Part shown: positions 43,506 through 53,700 of the stretch, one piece after another
How the letters are laid out: the number at the start of each line of letters is the position of its first letter
Numbering within the stretch: position 1 is the first letter of the stretch
Translations under genes and position numbers: made by a program
DNA from: Verrucomicrobiales bacterium
GTDB taxonomy: Bacteria > Verrucomicrobiota > Verrucomicrobiia > Verrucomicrobiales > DEV007
Reading direction: 5' to 3'
NCBI GenBank assembly: GCA_016795505.1
Contig: JAEUHH010000019.1
Location: 1 to 64,000, forward strand
DNA length: 64,000 nucleotides
Notes under the pieces: generated by a model
Told to the model about the DNA's origin: nothing
Databases searched by the model: none
The model's input: only the letters and a program-made list of their open reading frames with translations

Positions 43506-45056
43506 TTATTTTTTCTTATCGTCTTTCGCCGTTTCCGGCTTGGGAGCCGCCTTGGGCGTCACGGTGAGCCACAGATCCGCCACTTCATCGATCAAATAAG
43601 CTCCGCGGGAATCAGCATTTTGAAACGTGAACACCGCCGGATGGCTCAGCTTCGCGTCGCCGGCTTCCTCCACCACCACGACCCGCACCGGGCCCGAAAA
43701 GGCCGCCGCCTCGCCGGTGGCTGCGATCTCCACGGTCGCCTCCGCCGCCTTGGCATCAATTTTCACCGCCGCAGCTGTCACTCCGCTGGGCAGACCGGTC
43801 AGCGTGGCCACCAGCGCTTGCGCATGACCGTCGCGACGCTCGATTTTCAGCTTCACTGAGCCCTTCTCGCCGGCTTTCACCACGTAGCCCAATTGATCCG
43901 CTGTCGCGTAAAAATCCGGTTTCGCTTCCTTGATTTCCAGGTGATAGCGCATCTCCGCCCCGCCGCGGCCAAACCGGTCATAGACGCGGCAGGCATACTC
44001 ACCATCGGCCGGGATGGCATAGACCATCACCGCGTCGCGATCGGCCTTGTCATCGTCGATTTCCCGGATCAGCGAGCCATCGCCTTTCTCGACCGCCAGC
44101 ACCGGATCGGTGGGAAACCCCTGCCCGAACGCATCGACCTCGATGCGAATCGACTGTCCTTTCTTGGCGGAAAACTTCACCCGGTCCGCTTCGGCCGGCT
44201 TGGCCAGCGTGCCCCAGCCCTTGATCGGCAGCGCCATCGGTGCCCCGTCAGCCGGCGGTAGCGAATCGGCCGCCGCCGCGGGACCATCCCCCACCCCGGC
44301 CACCTTCGGATCGGCCTGCCCCACACTCAGGGTCAGCCGATAGGCCGCCTTCGGAGCCCCGGAAAACGCCACGTTGGTCGAGGCAGGATGATCGATCGCC
44401 ATCACCGCCACGACAAAATCGCCATCGGCCCCCGCCACGTGCCGCAGCCGCGGATCGAGGCTCTTTGGACCGTCGCTGACCAACTCCAGCCGAGCCCCTT
44501 TGCCGTCGTAGAGATGCAGAAACGGGTCGATGCCCGACCGCAGCGCGTAACCGTCAATCCGCGCTTCCAGCGTCTGCCCCTTCTTCAGGGACACCCGCCA
44601 CGCGTCGAAGTCCTGCGCCTTCTCGAGCCGGGCATTGATTACCACCGGCAGCGCCCCGACATCGGTGGCCTGACCAGGATTGTCGTTCGCCACCTTTTCA
44701 TCCTCGGCGATCTCCCGCAGCCCGCTGACGACGAAAAATCGTGGTTCCGACGCCCCGTCGCCATTGAACAAACGAACCAAAGCCGGCCCCGTGGCGGCGT
44801 CTTTCTTGACGCTTACCTTGTACTGCCCGGCTTTCTCACCCGGCTGGAAGGTCACGCCGGGATTCGAGCACCACACCTGGCACGGCCAGGGCTCGGCCTT
44901 GCCCACCACCGTCAGGGTCGCAATTTCCTCCCCCACCCGACCGCCTGACGGGATCAGCGCGTCCAGAGTCGGCGGTGCTGCAACAGCCACCGAAAACAGC
45001 CACGGCCATGCGAGACCAGCCGCCGCCACGGCGAGTGCCGCCGGCTTCCTGCACAT
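43506..45056 (-). CDS. Exported protein with pre-peptidase C-terminal-like domains
   Basis: The protein is 516 residues from the ATG at 45056; a GTG at 45074 would overlap the upstream gene. It has a signal peptide (AALAVAAAGLAWPWLFSVAVAA). An IPT-like start (IPSGGRVGEEIATLTVVG) is followed by two modules resembling the pre-peptidase C-terminal domain (DFDAWRVSLKKGQTLEARIDG, ADRVKFSAKKGQSIRIEVDAFG). The tail is Lys-rich (AKDDKKK). No protease domain is present. Such proteins accompany DUF1501 genes in planctomycetes and verrucomicrobia. The gene begins 5 bp after the DUF1501 stop. Confidence 0.78.
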   Translation of the reverse strand: MCRKPAALAVAAAGLAWPWLFSVAVAAPPTLDALIPSGGRVGEEIATLTVVGKAEPWPCQVWCSNPGVTFQPGEKAGQYKVSVKKDAATGPALVRLFNGDGASEPRFFVVSGLREIAEDEKVANDNPGQATDVGALPVVINARLEKAQDFDAWRVSLKKGQTLEARIDGYALRSGIDPFLHLYDGKGARLELVSDGPKSLDPRLRHVAGADGDFVVAVMAIDHPASTNVAFSGAPKAAYRLTLSVGQADPKVAGVGDGPAAAADSLPPADGAPMALPIKGWGTLAKPAEADRVKFSAKKGQSIRIEVDAFGQGFPTDPVLAVEKGDGSLIREIDDDKADRDAVMVYAIPADGEYACRVYDRFGRGGAEMRYHLEIKEAKPDFYATADQLGYVVKAGEKGSVKLKIERRDGHAQALVATLTGLPSGVTAAAVKIDAKAAEATVEIAATGEAAAFSGPVRVVVVEEAGDAKLSHPAVFTFQNADSRGAYLIDEVADLWLTVTPKAAPKPETAKDDKKK

Positions 45057-45061
45057 CGGGT

Positions 45062-46411
45062 TCACGCGAACCACTCCTTGATCAGGCGTCCGTTGTTGAC
45101 CAACTGCACCGGACGGGCCGCCTGATCGAGCAACACCGTTGCCGGATCGACGCCCATCTTGGTATAGAGGGACGCGGCAAAATCCTCCGGCGCATAGACA
45201 TTCTCGCTCGCGTAGTAGCCCTTCACATCCGTCGCGCCGACGATCTGCCCGCCCGGGACGCCGCCGCCCGCGCAGAGCACGCTCATCGCGAACGACCAGT
45301 GGTCGCGGCCCTGATCCTTGTTGATCTTCGGCGTACGACCGAACTCACCGAGCACCAAGACCAGCGTGTTCTTCAGCGTTCCGCGCTCGTGCAGATCTTC
45401 GATTAGAGCCGCCACGCCCGTGTCGAGGCGCTCGGCCTTGTCCTTCTTGAAATTCGTGAACAGCGTCCGGTGATCATCCCAACCGCCCGAGTAAACCGTG
45501 ACAAACGGCACGCCCACCTCGGTCAACCGTCGGGCCATCAGCAGACGCTGGCCAAAATCGTTGCGCCCGTACTTCTCACGGGTCTTTTCCGGCTCCTTCG
45601 AGATGTCGAAAGCCGCCTGAGCCTCCGGCGAGCCGATCAGGTCGAAGCCCTGGGCGTAAAATTCATCGAACGACACCGCCGGATCCTCCGCCACCGCTTC
45701 ATTGATCCGCTTCAGATTGTCCAGCGACGCCCGCAGCGCCATGCGCGATTTCGCGCGCCCTTCGGCGATGTCCTTCGGCACGCTCACGTCGCGCACCCGG
45801 AAGCCCTCACGATTCGGATCGTCGCCGATCACGAAGGGCGAATGCTCCGCCCCGAGGAAATTCGGACCGCCCGAGCGCGACATCCGCGGCGTCGTCACAT
45901 AGGCCGGCAGGCCCTTGTCCGCCCCGCGGAAATGGCTCACCACCGATCCGAAACTCGGGTGGAATGTCACAAAAGCCCCACAACCGACCGGCACCGGCGT
46001 CGGCCGGCCCGTCATCAGGTAGTGGTTGCCCGCCCCGTGATTGTTCTGCTTGTGGGCGATCGACCGCACCACCGTGAACTTGTCAAAACTCTTCGCCAGT
46101 TTCGGCATGACCTCGGAGAAATGCACCCCCGGCACCGCCGTCGGGATGGATTTGAACTCGCCCCGGATCTCCGAGGGTGCGTCCGGCTTCGGGTCGAACG
46201 TCTCGTAGTGCGACGGACCACCGTCCAGCCAGACAAAGATGCAGCGCAGATCGCTGCCGCCCTTCAACATCGCCGCCGCCTTCGGATTCGAGGCCGCGGA
46301 AGCCCGCAGCGAGAGCATTTCGGTCAGGCCCAAGCCCCCGAGAGCGCCCAGACCGACTTGGAGAAAGTCGCGGCGTCCCATCCCCTCGCAATTGTGGTTG
46401 ATGTTGGTCAT
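45062..46411 (-). CDS. DUF1501 exported protein
   Basis: The protein is 449 residues from the ATG at 46411. A Tat-type signal (GRRDFLQVGLGALGGLGLTEM) indicates folded export. DUF1501 blocks include FVWLDGGPSHYETFDPKP, SIAHKQNNHGAGNHYLMTGR, GGPNFLGAEHSPF, VYSGGWDDHRTLFTN and VLGEFGRTPKIN. The fold is related to alkaline phosphatases and sulfatases. The usual partner DUF1549/DUF1553 cytochrome is not adjacent; instead a pre-peptidase-domain gene and two propeller genes follow. The start of the unit has a 22-bp repeat pair about 80 bp upstream. Confidence 0.93.
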   Translation of the reverse strand: MTNINHNCEGMGRRDFLQVGLGALGGLGLTEMLSLRASAASNPKAAAMLKGGSDLRCIFVWLDGGPSHYETFDPKPDAPSEIRGEFKSIPTAVPGVHFSEVMPKLAKSFDKFTVVRSIAHKQNNHGAGNHYLMTGRPTPVPVGCGAFVTFHPSFGSVVSHFRGADKGLPAYVTTPRMSRSGGPNFLGAEHSPFVIGDDPNREGFRVRDVSVPKDIAEGRAKSRMALRASLDNLKRINEAVAEDPAVSFDEFYAQGFDLIGSPEAQAAFDISKEPEKTREKYGRNDFGQRLLMARRLTEVGVPFVTVYSGGWDDHRTLFTNFKKDKAERLDTGVAALIEDLHERGTLKNTLVLVLGEFGRTPKINKDQGRDHWSFAMSVLCAGGGVPGGQIVGATDVKGYYASENVYAPEDFAASLYTKMGVDPATVLLDQAARPVQLVNNGRLIKEWFA

Positions 46412-46864
46412 GATTGTTTTGGAAATCTTACCCAACCGTTCCGCGACCCGCTCCCCCTCTCAATTGGCGCATTCACGGGCAAGCCCGTTCCGATGATACC
46501 CTGTCTCATCGCCGATCAGACCCTCTTTCATCGAGAATCAGCCCCCGCTTGGCTGGCTCCGGCGCGGCAAAGCCAGGGGGTATGGATCTTCCAGCAGATT
46601 CAGGGAGGTCAGCAGATTTCTTCTCAGGTCAATTTTCCGTAATTGGCCCAGAACCAGTTAGTCCTTCGTCCGAGAGCCTTCCCCAAGCCCAATCTGCTGG
46701 TGATCCCCTCGATCCCTCCCAAATTTCGTCCTCCTCGGCCGATCCACCCGCGATGGCGCACCGGTGCGGCGAAATGCTGGCGCGGCGGAGGCACTGCGCT
46801 AGAGTGACTCCGGCCGCCGGCTTTCGGGTCGGCTCCCGCTTGCCCATTCTCACTCGAACTCCGC
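46412..46864. other. Divergent intergenic region
   Basis: This 453-bp region lies between DUF1501 (minus) and a propeller gene (plus). It contains the 22-bp repeat pair at 46491-46538, with a small hairpin CGGGCAAGCCCG just before it. No gene and no clear promoter boxes were seen. Confidence 0.5.
46491..46538. repeat. 22-bp unit repeat, copy E (two units)
   Basis: Two units, GATGATACCCTGTCTCATCG and GATCAGACCCTCTTTCATCG, each followed by two bases. The second is identical to the second unit of copy B over 20 bases. Confidence 0.8.
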
Positions 46865-48124
46865 ATGATCTCCCGCACGTTTTTGCTCGGCGCCTGTCTG
46901 ATCGGCTCCCTCACGCTCCCCGCAGCACCGGCCGCTGAGAACTGGCCCGGCTGGCGAGGTCCGCGCGGCGATGGCTCGACCACAGAGACGAATCTGCCGA
47001 TCCAGTGGAGTCCCGCCGACCATCTGACGTGGAAAGCCGCCATTCCCGGCAAAGGCCACTCCTCGCCGATCGTGTGGGAGGACCGGATCTACCTCACCAC
47101 CGCCTTGCCCGAGACGGCGGAGCGCGCCCTCCTGTGCCTCGACCGGGCGAGCGGCCGGATCTTGTGGCAGAAATCCGTGCTGAAGTCGCCCTTCGAGGAT
47201 CTCCATCGCCTCAACAGCCACGCCTCGGGCACGCCGGCGACAGACGGGAAGCGGCTTTTCGTGACCTTTCTGGACGGCACCGAAATGTTCGTGGCAGCTT
47301 ATGACATGGATGGCAACCGGCTCTGGGAGACCCGTCCCGGCACCTTCTCCAGCAAGCATGGCTACTGCTCCTGTCCGGTGCTCTGGCGGGACAAGGTCAT
47401 CGTCAATGGCGACCACGATGGCGACGCCTACATCGTGGCGCTGAATCAGGAAACCGGAGAAACGATCTGGAAGACGGATCGCCCGAACAAGACCCGCAGC
47501 TACTGCACCCCGATCATCCGCGAGATCGCCGGCCGGCACGAAATGATCCTGTCAGGCAGCAAGTCGGTGGCCAGCTACGATCCCGACACCGGCAAGCAAC
47601 ACTGGGTGATCGACGGGCCGACGGAGCAATTCGTGGCTTCGCTGGTTTACAATCCGACGGAGAATTTGCTCTTCCTCACCTGCGGCTTTCCGGAAAAGCA
47701 CATCGTCGCGATCCGGCCCGGCGGATCGGGCAATGTCACGAAGAGCCACATCGTCTGGCGCGAAACGGCCGGCGCCTCCTACGTACCGAGCCCGGTGGCA
47801 GTCGGGCCGTATTTCGTGGTGGTGGCCGACAACGGCGTGGCAAGTTGCTTCGTCGCCAAAACGGGCGAGCGCCTCTGGCGCGAGCGGCTGACTCCCGAGG
47901 GCCAGCCGGGCGGCCACAGCGCCTCGCTGATCACCGACGACCGCCACGTGTGGTTTCTCTCCGACGGCGGTCTGCTGACCGTGGTGAAGCCGGGCCCGAC
48001 GCTGGAAATCCTCTCCCAGGTCGCGCTGGGCGAGCCGACCAGCGCCTCCCCGGTGCCCCACGACGGCGCGCTGCTGATCCGGGGCGAATCGCACCTGTTC
48101 TGCATCGGCGGCAGCCGGTCCTGA
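46865..48124 (+). CDS. Secreted PQQ-like beta-propeller protein
   Basis: The protein is 419 residues. A signal peptide (FLLGACLIGSLTLPAAPAA) is followed directly by WPGWRGPRGDG, the common opening of secreted PQQ-like propellers in this phylum. Blade motifs follow (IVWEDRIYLTTA, RASGRILWQKSV, NQETGETIWKTDR, DPDTGKQHWVID). It is a compact propeller without extra domains. The periplasmic binding or redox role is unknown. It is divergent from the DUF1501 operon, and the M20 peptidase gene follows after 36 bp. Confidence 0.9.
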   Translation: MISRTFLLGACLIGSLTLPAAPAAENWPGWRGPRGDGSTTETNLPIQWSPADHLTWKAAIPGKGHSSPIVWEDRIYLTTALPETAERALLCLDRASGRILWQKSVLKSPFEDLHRLNSHASGTPATDGKRLFVTFLDGTEMFVAAYDMDGNRLWETRPGTFSSKHGYCSCPVLWRDKVIVNGDHDGDAYIVALNQETGETIWKTDRPNKTRSYCTPIIREIAGRHEMILSGSKSVASYDPDTGKQHWVIDGPTEQFVASLVYNPTENLLFLTCGFPEKHIVAIRPGGSGNVTKSHIVWRETAGASYVPSPVAVGPYFVVVADNGVASCFVAKTGERLWRERLTPEGQPGGHSASLITDDRHVWFLSDGGLLTVVKPGPTLEILSQVALGEPTSASPVPHDGALLIRGESHLFCIGGSRS

Positions 48125-48160
48125 GGATCGCGGTGATCGCCCTGACCGCTCTCTGACGCC

Positions 48161-49537
48161 GTGTTCCAGCTCACCGATGCCGAATTTGCCGAAGCCGTCG
48201 CGGCGCTGCAGGGTCTCCTGCGCATCGACACGACCAATCCGCCCGGCCACGAGCGCCCGGCGATCGAGCAGGTGGCGGCCTGGCTGAAAGCCGACGGTTT
48301 CGAGCCCGAAATCGCCGGCGCCGAGCCCGATCGGCCCAATCTCGCGTGCCGGCTCCCGGCCGATGCCACCCGGCGGTCCGGGCGACCGATCGTGCTCAGT
48401 TGTCATCTCGATGTGGTGCCGGCCGATCCGGCCCGGTGGACGCATCCGCCCTTTGCCGGCATTGAGGCCGACGGCTGCCTGTGGGGCCGCGGCGCCATCG
48501 ACATGAAGGGCTTTGCCGCGATGGGGCTCACCGTGTTCCGCCTGCTCCGACGCCGAGGCCTGGCGCTGAATCGGGACCTGATTTTCGCCGCCGTCTCGGA
48601 TGAGGAAGCCGGCGCCACGCTTGGGAGCGAATGGCTCGTCCACCACCGCCCCGATCTCCTCGGCGGCGATCCGGAGTATGTGATCAATGAAGTCGGCGGC
48701 TTCACCGTGCATCGCGCCGGCCAGCGCTTTTACCCGGTGCAGGTGGCGGAAAAAGGCCTCGCCTGGCTGCGGCTGACGGCCCGCGGCACACCCGGCCACA
48801 GCTCCCTGCCCACGGCCGACAATGCCCTCGCCCACCTCGCCGATGCCATCGGCCGGCTCGCCTCGGCGCGTCTGCCCTGGCACATCAGCCAGCCGGCCCG
48901 CGATTTCATTGGCGGCATGGCGGCGCATTCCGGCTGGCTGGCGCGGACACTCTCGCCCCTGCTGCTGAATTCACTCACCGGCCCGACGCTGTTGCCCCTC
49001 GCCATCGCGGAGCCTTCCCGACGCCGCTCGGTCGAAGCCGTGCTGCGCAATACGGTCAATCCCACGCTCATCTCCCACGGTGGAGAAAAAATCAACGTCA
49101 TCCCCGGCCTCGCCAGCATCGATCTGGATGGCCGGCTCGCCCCGGGACAGACGGCGGACGATCTGATCCGGGAGATTCGCACCGTGCTGCGCGATCCGGA
49201 GGGCCGACGCTACTCCATCGAGGTGCTGAGAACGTCCGAAGCGGTTGTTTTTTCGCCAGATACTCCCCTTTTTCACACCATCCGCGACGTGATGAGCCGG
49301 CGCGACCCGCAGGGCATCGTGGTGCCATCCATCGTGCCGGGATTCACTGACAGCAAAAACTACGCCCGCCTCGGCGCCACGTGTCTCGGCTTTTATCCGC
49401 TGCGCCTGCCGCCCGATCTCGACTTCGCGGCGATGTTTCACGGCGACGACGAGCGCATCCCGCTCGATGGCTTCCGCTGGGGCATCGAAACGCTGGCGGA
49501 CTGCCTCCTGCAATTCGCCGGGATCGCCTCCGCCTGA
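48161..49537 (+). CDS. M20-family metallopeptidase / deacylase
   Basis: The protein is 458 residues from a GTG. M20 metal and catalytic blocks are in order: SCHLDVVPA (His, Asp), LWGRGAIDMKG (bridging Asp), SDEEAG (catalytic Glu), and near the C-terminus FHGDDERIP (last His). The inserted dimerisation domain lies between (GTPGHSSLPTADNAL). The family includes acetylornithine deacetylase, succinyl-diaminopimelate desuccinylase and carboxypeptidases. The substrate cannot be told from sequence alone. It is cytoplasmic. It probably shares transcription with the propeller gene upstream. Confidence 0.92.
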   Translation: MFQLTDAEFAEAVAALQGLLRIDTTNPPGHERPAIEQVAAWLKADGFEPEIAGAEPDRPNLACRLPADATRRSGRPIVLSCHLDVVPADPARWTHPPFAGIEADGCLWGRGAIDMKGFAAMGLTVFRLLRRRGLALNRDLIFAAVSDEEAGATLGSEWLVHHRPDLLGGDPEYVINEVGGFTVHRAGQRFYPVQVAEKGLAWLRLTARGTPGHSSLPTADNALAHLADAIGRLASARLPWHISQPARDFIGGMAAHSGWLARTLSPLLLNSLTGPTLLPLAIAEPSRRRSVEAVLRNTVNPTLISHGGEKINVIPGLASIDLDGRLAPGQTADDLIREIRTVLRDPEGRRYSIEVLRTSEAVVFSPDTPLFHTIRDVMSRRDPQGIVVPSIVPGFTDSKNYARLGATCLGFYPLRLPPDLDFAAMFHGDDERIPLDGFRWGIETLADCLLQFAGIASA

Positions 49538-49762
49538 CCCCTCCCTTTTCCGGAAAAGAAAAGGCGGCGCCGATCGGAATGCACCGGTTCGACGCCGCCC
49601 TGTAACCCCTCAACACAAATTCGATGACAAAGAAAGCAGCAAAAATTCAGCGTCTCACCGCAGGGGTGAGCTAATTTGTAAATCCAATATTTATCATAAT
49701 TTTTATAATTCAAGCGGTTTTCTGAATTTTTTAAAATTTTTCTCGTTTCTTTGACTCTCCCG
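49538..49762. other. AT-rich promoter region with hairpin
   Basis: GGCGGCG and CGCCGCC form a 7-bp stem at about 49564-49600 after the M20 stop. Next comes a strongly AT-rich tract (49670-49745) that contains TATAAT at 49704-49709, about 55 bp before the LplA-like start. It probably holds that gene's promoter with an UP-element-like tract. Confidence 0.45.
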
Positions 49763-50473
49763 ATGATCGAACCGGCCATGTCATCATCATCCCTCTGGCT
49801 CTGGCGCGATCTCACGCCGCGGAGTGGCGTGGCGCACATGGCACTCGACGAGGCGCTGCTGCGACTGGCGCCGCAGCCCGTGTTGCGGGCCTACCACTGG
49901 GAGGCCTCGGAACTGACGATCGGCTTTTTCACTCCTCAGGCAGCCGTGGCCGACAGCCCTCTGCCCGTGACGCGCCGCTGGACCGGTGGCGGCGTGGTCG
50001 AACACGGCTCCGACCTCACCTTTGCCCTCGCCATCCCCCGCCCCTGCCTGCCCCCGCTGGCGCGCGCGGCGGATCGCTATCGGGAGATCCACGAGGCTGT
50101 CGCGTCAGCCCTCCGCGATGCCGGCTACGACCGGGCCGTCCCGACGCCCTCCACCCGACCCGATCCGGTGCAGCCCGGCTTTTGCTTTGCGGCCCCGGTG
50201 GCCTGGGACCTTCTGGATCGCGACAGCGGGGAGAAAATCGCCGGCGGAGCCCAGCGCCTCGGTCGGTCCGGCCTGCTGCATCAGGGCAGCATCCGGCTCC
50301 CGGCTCCCTGGTCACGTCCCGATCACGCCTGGCTCGATGCCCTGGCCCGGCGGCTGTCACCGGACGGAATTTGCGAGTCGCCGCCTCAGGACTGGCTCGA
50401 TGCCGTCCACGCCCTCGCCGACTCCCTCGCCGGCGACCGCTATGCCCAACCCGATTGGCTCGGGCGCCGCTGA
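49763..50473 (+). CDS. Lipoate-protein ligase A family protein
   Basis: The protein is 236 residues from the ATG at 49763; a TTG at 49751 or an ATG at 49778 are alternatives. The BPL/LplA/LipB fold is shown by MALDEALLRLAPQPVLRAYHW, RRWTGGGVVEHGSDLTFALAIP, and KIAGGAQRLGRSGLLHQGSI with the conserved Lys of KIAGGAQ. It would attach lipoate or octanoate to a lipoyl domain. The C-terminal accessory domain of E. coli LplA is missing, so it may be a transferase (LipM-like) rather than a full ligase. Confidence 0.85.
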   Translation: MIEPAMSSSSLWLWRDLTPRSGVAHMALDEALLRLAPQPVLRAYHWEASELTIGFFTPQAAVADSPLPVTRRWTGGGVVEHGSDLTFALAIPRPCLPPLARAADRYREIHEAVASALRDAGYDRAVPTPSTRPDPVQPGFCFAAPVAWDLLDRDSGEKIAGGAQRLGRSGLLHQGSIRLPAPWSRPDHAWLDALARRLSPDGICESPPQDWLDAVHALADSLAGDRYAQPDWLGRR

Positions 50474-50768
50474 TCGCGGTCAGATCGGGAAGACGGAGGC
50501 GGACTTTCTCCTGCCGCCGGGTGGCTCACATCAGAAAAGCCACCGCCCCCTGTCACGGAAAGCCCCTAAAAAACAATCAAGGAAATCGTAATTAGTTATT
50601 GACGTAATCCGCCAAAATCTTGTAGTCAAAACCGCTACAAGCTGCCAGCCCCTCAAGAACAACAGATACCGGAGATTCCACCAGAGCGGAATTCCCCGGT
50701 CGACGTGTGCCGATGAGTCTGGTCCGAAAACAAATCCTCTGCTCCCCCCCCTCAATCCTCCTAAAACC
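50474..50768. other. Intergenic leader of the giant gene
   Basis: It contains TTGACG at 50599-50604 with a weak TGTAGT 16 bp later as a possible promoter, giving a leader of about 140 nt. No Shine-Dalgarno sequence precedes the ATG at 50769; the 20 bases before it are C/T-rich. No gene was seen. Confidence 0.4.
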
Positions 50769-53700
50769 ATGAAACGGGTCCTGAGTCGCGCATTAAACAA
50801 AAAAAGTCGCACAAATCGTGCCAATGCGGCCGAAACCGACGCCTCTGCCATCCGGCAGGTGGAACTCGACGCTCTCGAACCCCGCGTCCTTTTTTCCGGC
50901 GCCCCGGTCGAGCCGGAAGCCGAGAGCGCCGCAGCCAGCCAGGCAGCCCCCGCGGCGGCAGATGAGACGGCCGTTTCGGACGAACAGGGTCTGATCGCCG
51001 ATGAAACAGGGTTGGATCAGGATGCCGCCGTCGCCTTGGTCGGTCTGGACGAGACCTCCGCCGCCCTGAATGCCGAGACGGTCGAGTATGTCTCGCTGCA
51101 TTCGCCGCTGACCCAGACGGAACTCTCCGCCATCGCCGCCGAGGCCACGGCGCGGTGGACGAGCACGGGGCTGAGTGCGGACCAATTGGCGGCCCTCGGA
51201 CAGATCAATTACCAGATCAGCAACCTGCCCGGCAACACTCTCGGGCAGGCGCAGGGGCTGAGCATCGTGGTCGATCTGGACGCCGCCAACCGCGGCTGGT
51301 TCATCGACGCCACGCCACACCTCGACGAGGAGTTTGCCTGGATCGACGGTCGGCTGATGGCTTCCATCGCAGAGGCCGACGGGCGCATCGACTTGCTCAC
51401 GGCGCTGATGCACGAGCAGGGCCACATCCTCGGCCTGCTCGACCAGGTCTCGGGCACCACGAACGTGATGAGCGGCGTGCTCAATGGCGGCGAACGCCGT
51501 CTGCCGGTCGCCGGTCAGGCCGTAGGGGCCGCGGCGGGCTCTCTGGAGGGAGCGCACGAGGCCATCACCAGCGCGACGATCGCCGGTGACACGCTGACCA
51601 TCGTCGGCGACGCGGCTGACGACGCCATCTCTCTGAGCATCAATGCCGGCAATTTCGAATACAACGCCGGTGCCGGCGCCGTGGTGGTGGGCGCCACCAC
51701 GGGCGTGACCAAGATCGTGGTCAATCTCGGCGATGGGACGAACACCCTCACCCTCGACGCCACGCTGAACGCGGGCAATTTCGCCGTCAGCATCAATGGA
51801 GGATCAACCGGAACGACCCTGTTCGGCGACACGGCGCGCACGGGGACAACCGCGATCACCGGAGGCGTGGTGAAATTGGGCAACGCCACCGCCCTCGGCG
51901 CCACGGGCCTCGGCAATTACACGACGGTGGCCAACAATGCGACGCTGGACCTGAATGGCTTCAGTGTGGCAGAAGATTTTGGCTTTGCAGGTGCCAGCGG
52001 GGACGGCTTTGGCGGGACGAACGCCACGCTGATGAACAGCAGCGGCACCGATGCCGCCGTGACGGGAACGATTCACTCCGACGGTGCGAGCAACCTGCGG
52101 GTGGACGGCACGGGCACGATCGCCCTGACTCGGGTGGCCCGCACCAACGGCACCACGGGCAGCCCAACGGTGATCAAGGACGGGGAGGGCCTGCTGAGAT
52201 TCATCGGCGGCAGCGGCACGGACAACACCGCCATGGCCATGACGGTGAACAACGGCACGGTGGAAATGGGCAAATCCGTGGGAGGCATCCGCGTGCTCGG
52301 AGCCGGCCTGACCATCAATGGCGACGGGGTGGTGCGGATCGTGGACGCCGGCGGCGACCAGATCGTCGACAGCCAGAGCGTGACGATGAACGACTCGGCC
52401 GTGTTTGAACTCAACGGCCGCAACGAAACCGTGAACGGTCTGACGAGCACCTCGGCGACGACGGTGGTGCGCAATGGCGGCGTCGCCAACGCCACCCTGA
52501 CCTATGGCAGCAGCAATGCCACGACGACTTTTGCAGGCGTGATGGAAAACGGCAGCGGCGGCGGCACGCTCGGGCTGACCAAGATCGGTACCGGCACCCT
52601 GACGCTGACCAACGCGAACACCTACACCGGCATCACCCGCATCGGCGGAACCGGCGGCGGATTGACGCTGGACTTCGCTGCCGTGGGTGGTCCGACCGAC
52701 AACATCGTCCACTCCGGTTCGGTGATGAACCTCGGCAACACCTCGGCGGTGCGGAATCAGGTGCTCACCATCAACGGTGAGGCCGGGTTGACCAACAGCC
52801 AGACATTCAACGGCACGGAGGTGCTTTCGGCCGGGGCGGGCAACCGCCACCAGATCGTGGTCAACTCGGGTGCGGGCGGCACGATGAACGTGAACCTGGG
52901 CCTGCTCACGGTCGCCAGCGGTGCCTTCCTCGACATCGTCCTGCCGGCCAGTGGGGATATTTCCGTCTCCAATGCCGACGGTGTGCTCCCTGCCACAGTG
53001 ACGCTGAACAATGGCGCCACTTTTGCCCAGATCGTGGGCGGCAAGGTGGTCGCTTTCCACGGCAATCTGGTTTACCAGACGGCCACGGATATCGGTGCGA
53101 TCCCGGGCTATACCACGGCTTCGACCCTGCTGGTGGACAACACCTCCACCGGAAATGTCACCACGGCGGCGGGCACCACCCAACTGGCTGCCATCAACCT
53201 GACTGACTCCGCCAACCGCACCATCGACATTGCCGCCGGGGAGACGCTCCGGCTCGGCGGACCGGGTGCGATCATCCGTGGTTCGGCAGCGGGCGATGTC
53301 ACCATCGGCACGGCTCCCGGCACGGGCACGATTTCCTCCGGGACGGCGGCGGGTGCGGACCTGGTGTTCAACAATCAGGGCACCAGTGGCACGATGACGG
53401 TCAATTCCATCATCGCGAACAATGCCGGGGGCGCGGTGGATGTCTTTTACCGCGGGGCGGGCGGCACGGTGACAGTGGTTACCGGAGCCAACACCTACAC
53501 CGGAGCCACAGACGTACAGTCGGGCATCGTGCGCATCGCGTCGAACACCGCCTTCGGCACCACCGCGGGCAATGTGGAGATCCACGACGGCGCCACTGTC
53601 GAACTGAGTGGCAACATCACCGTCGGGGAGGCCTTTTCCTCCGCACTGGGCACCGGTGTCGGCGGCAACGGGGTCATCCGGAACGTCTCGGGCAGCAACA

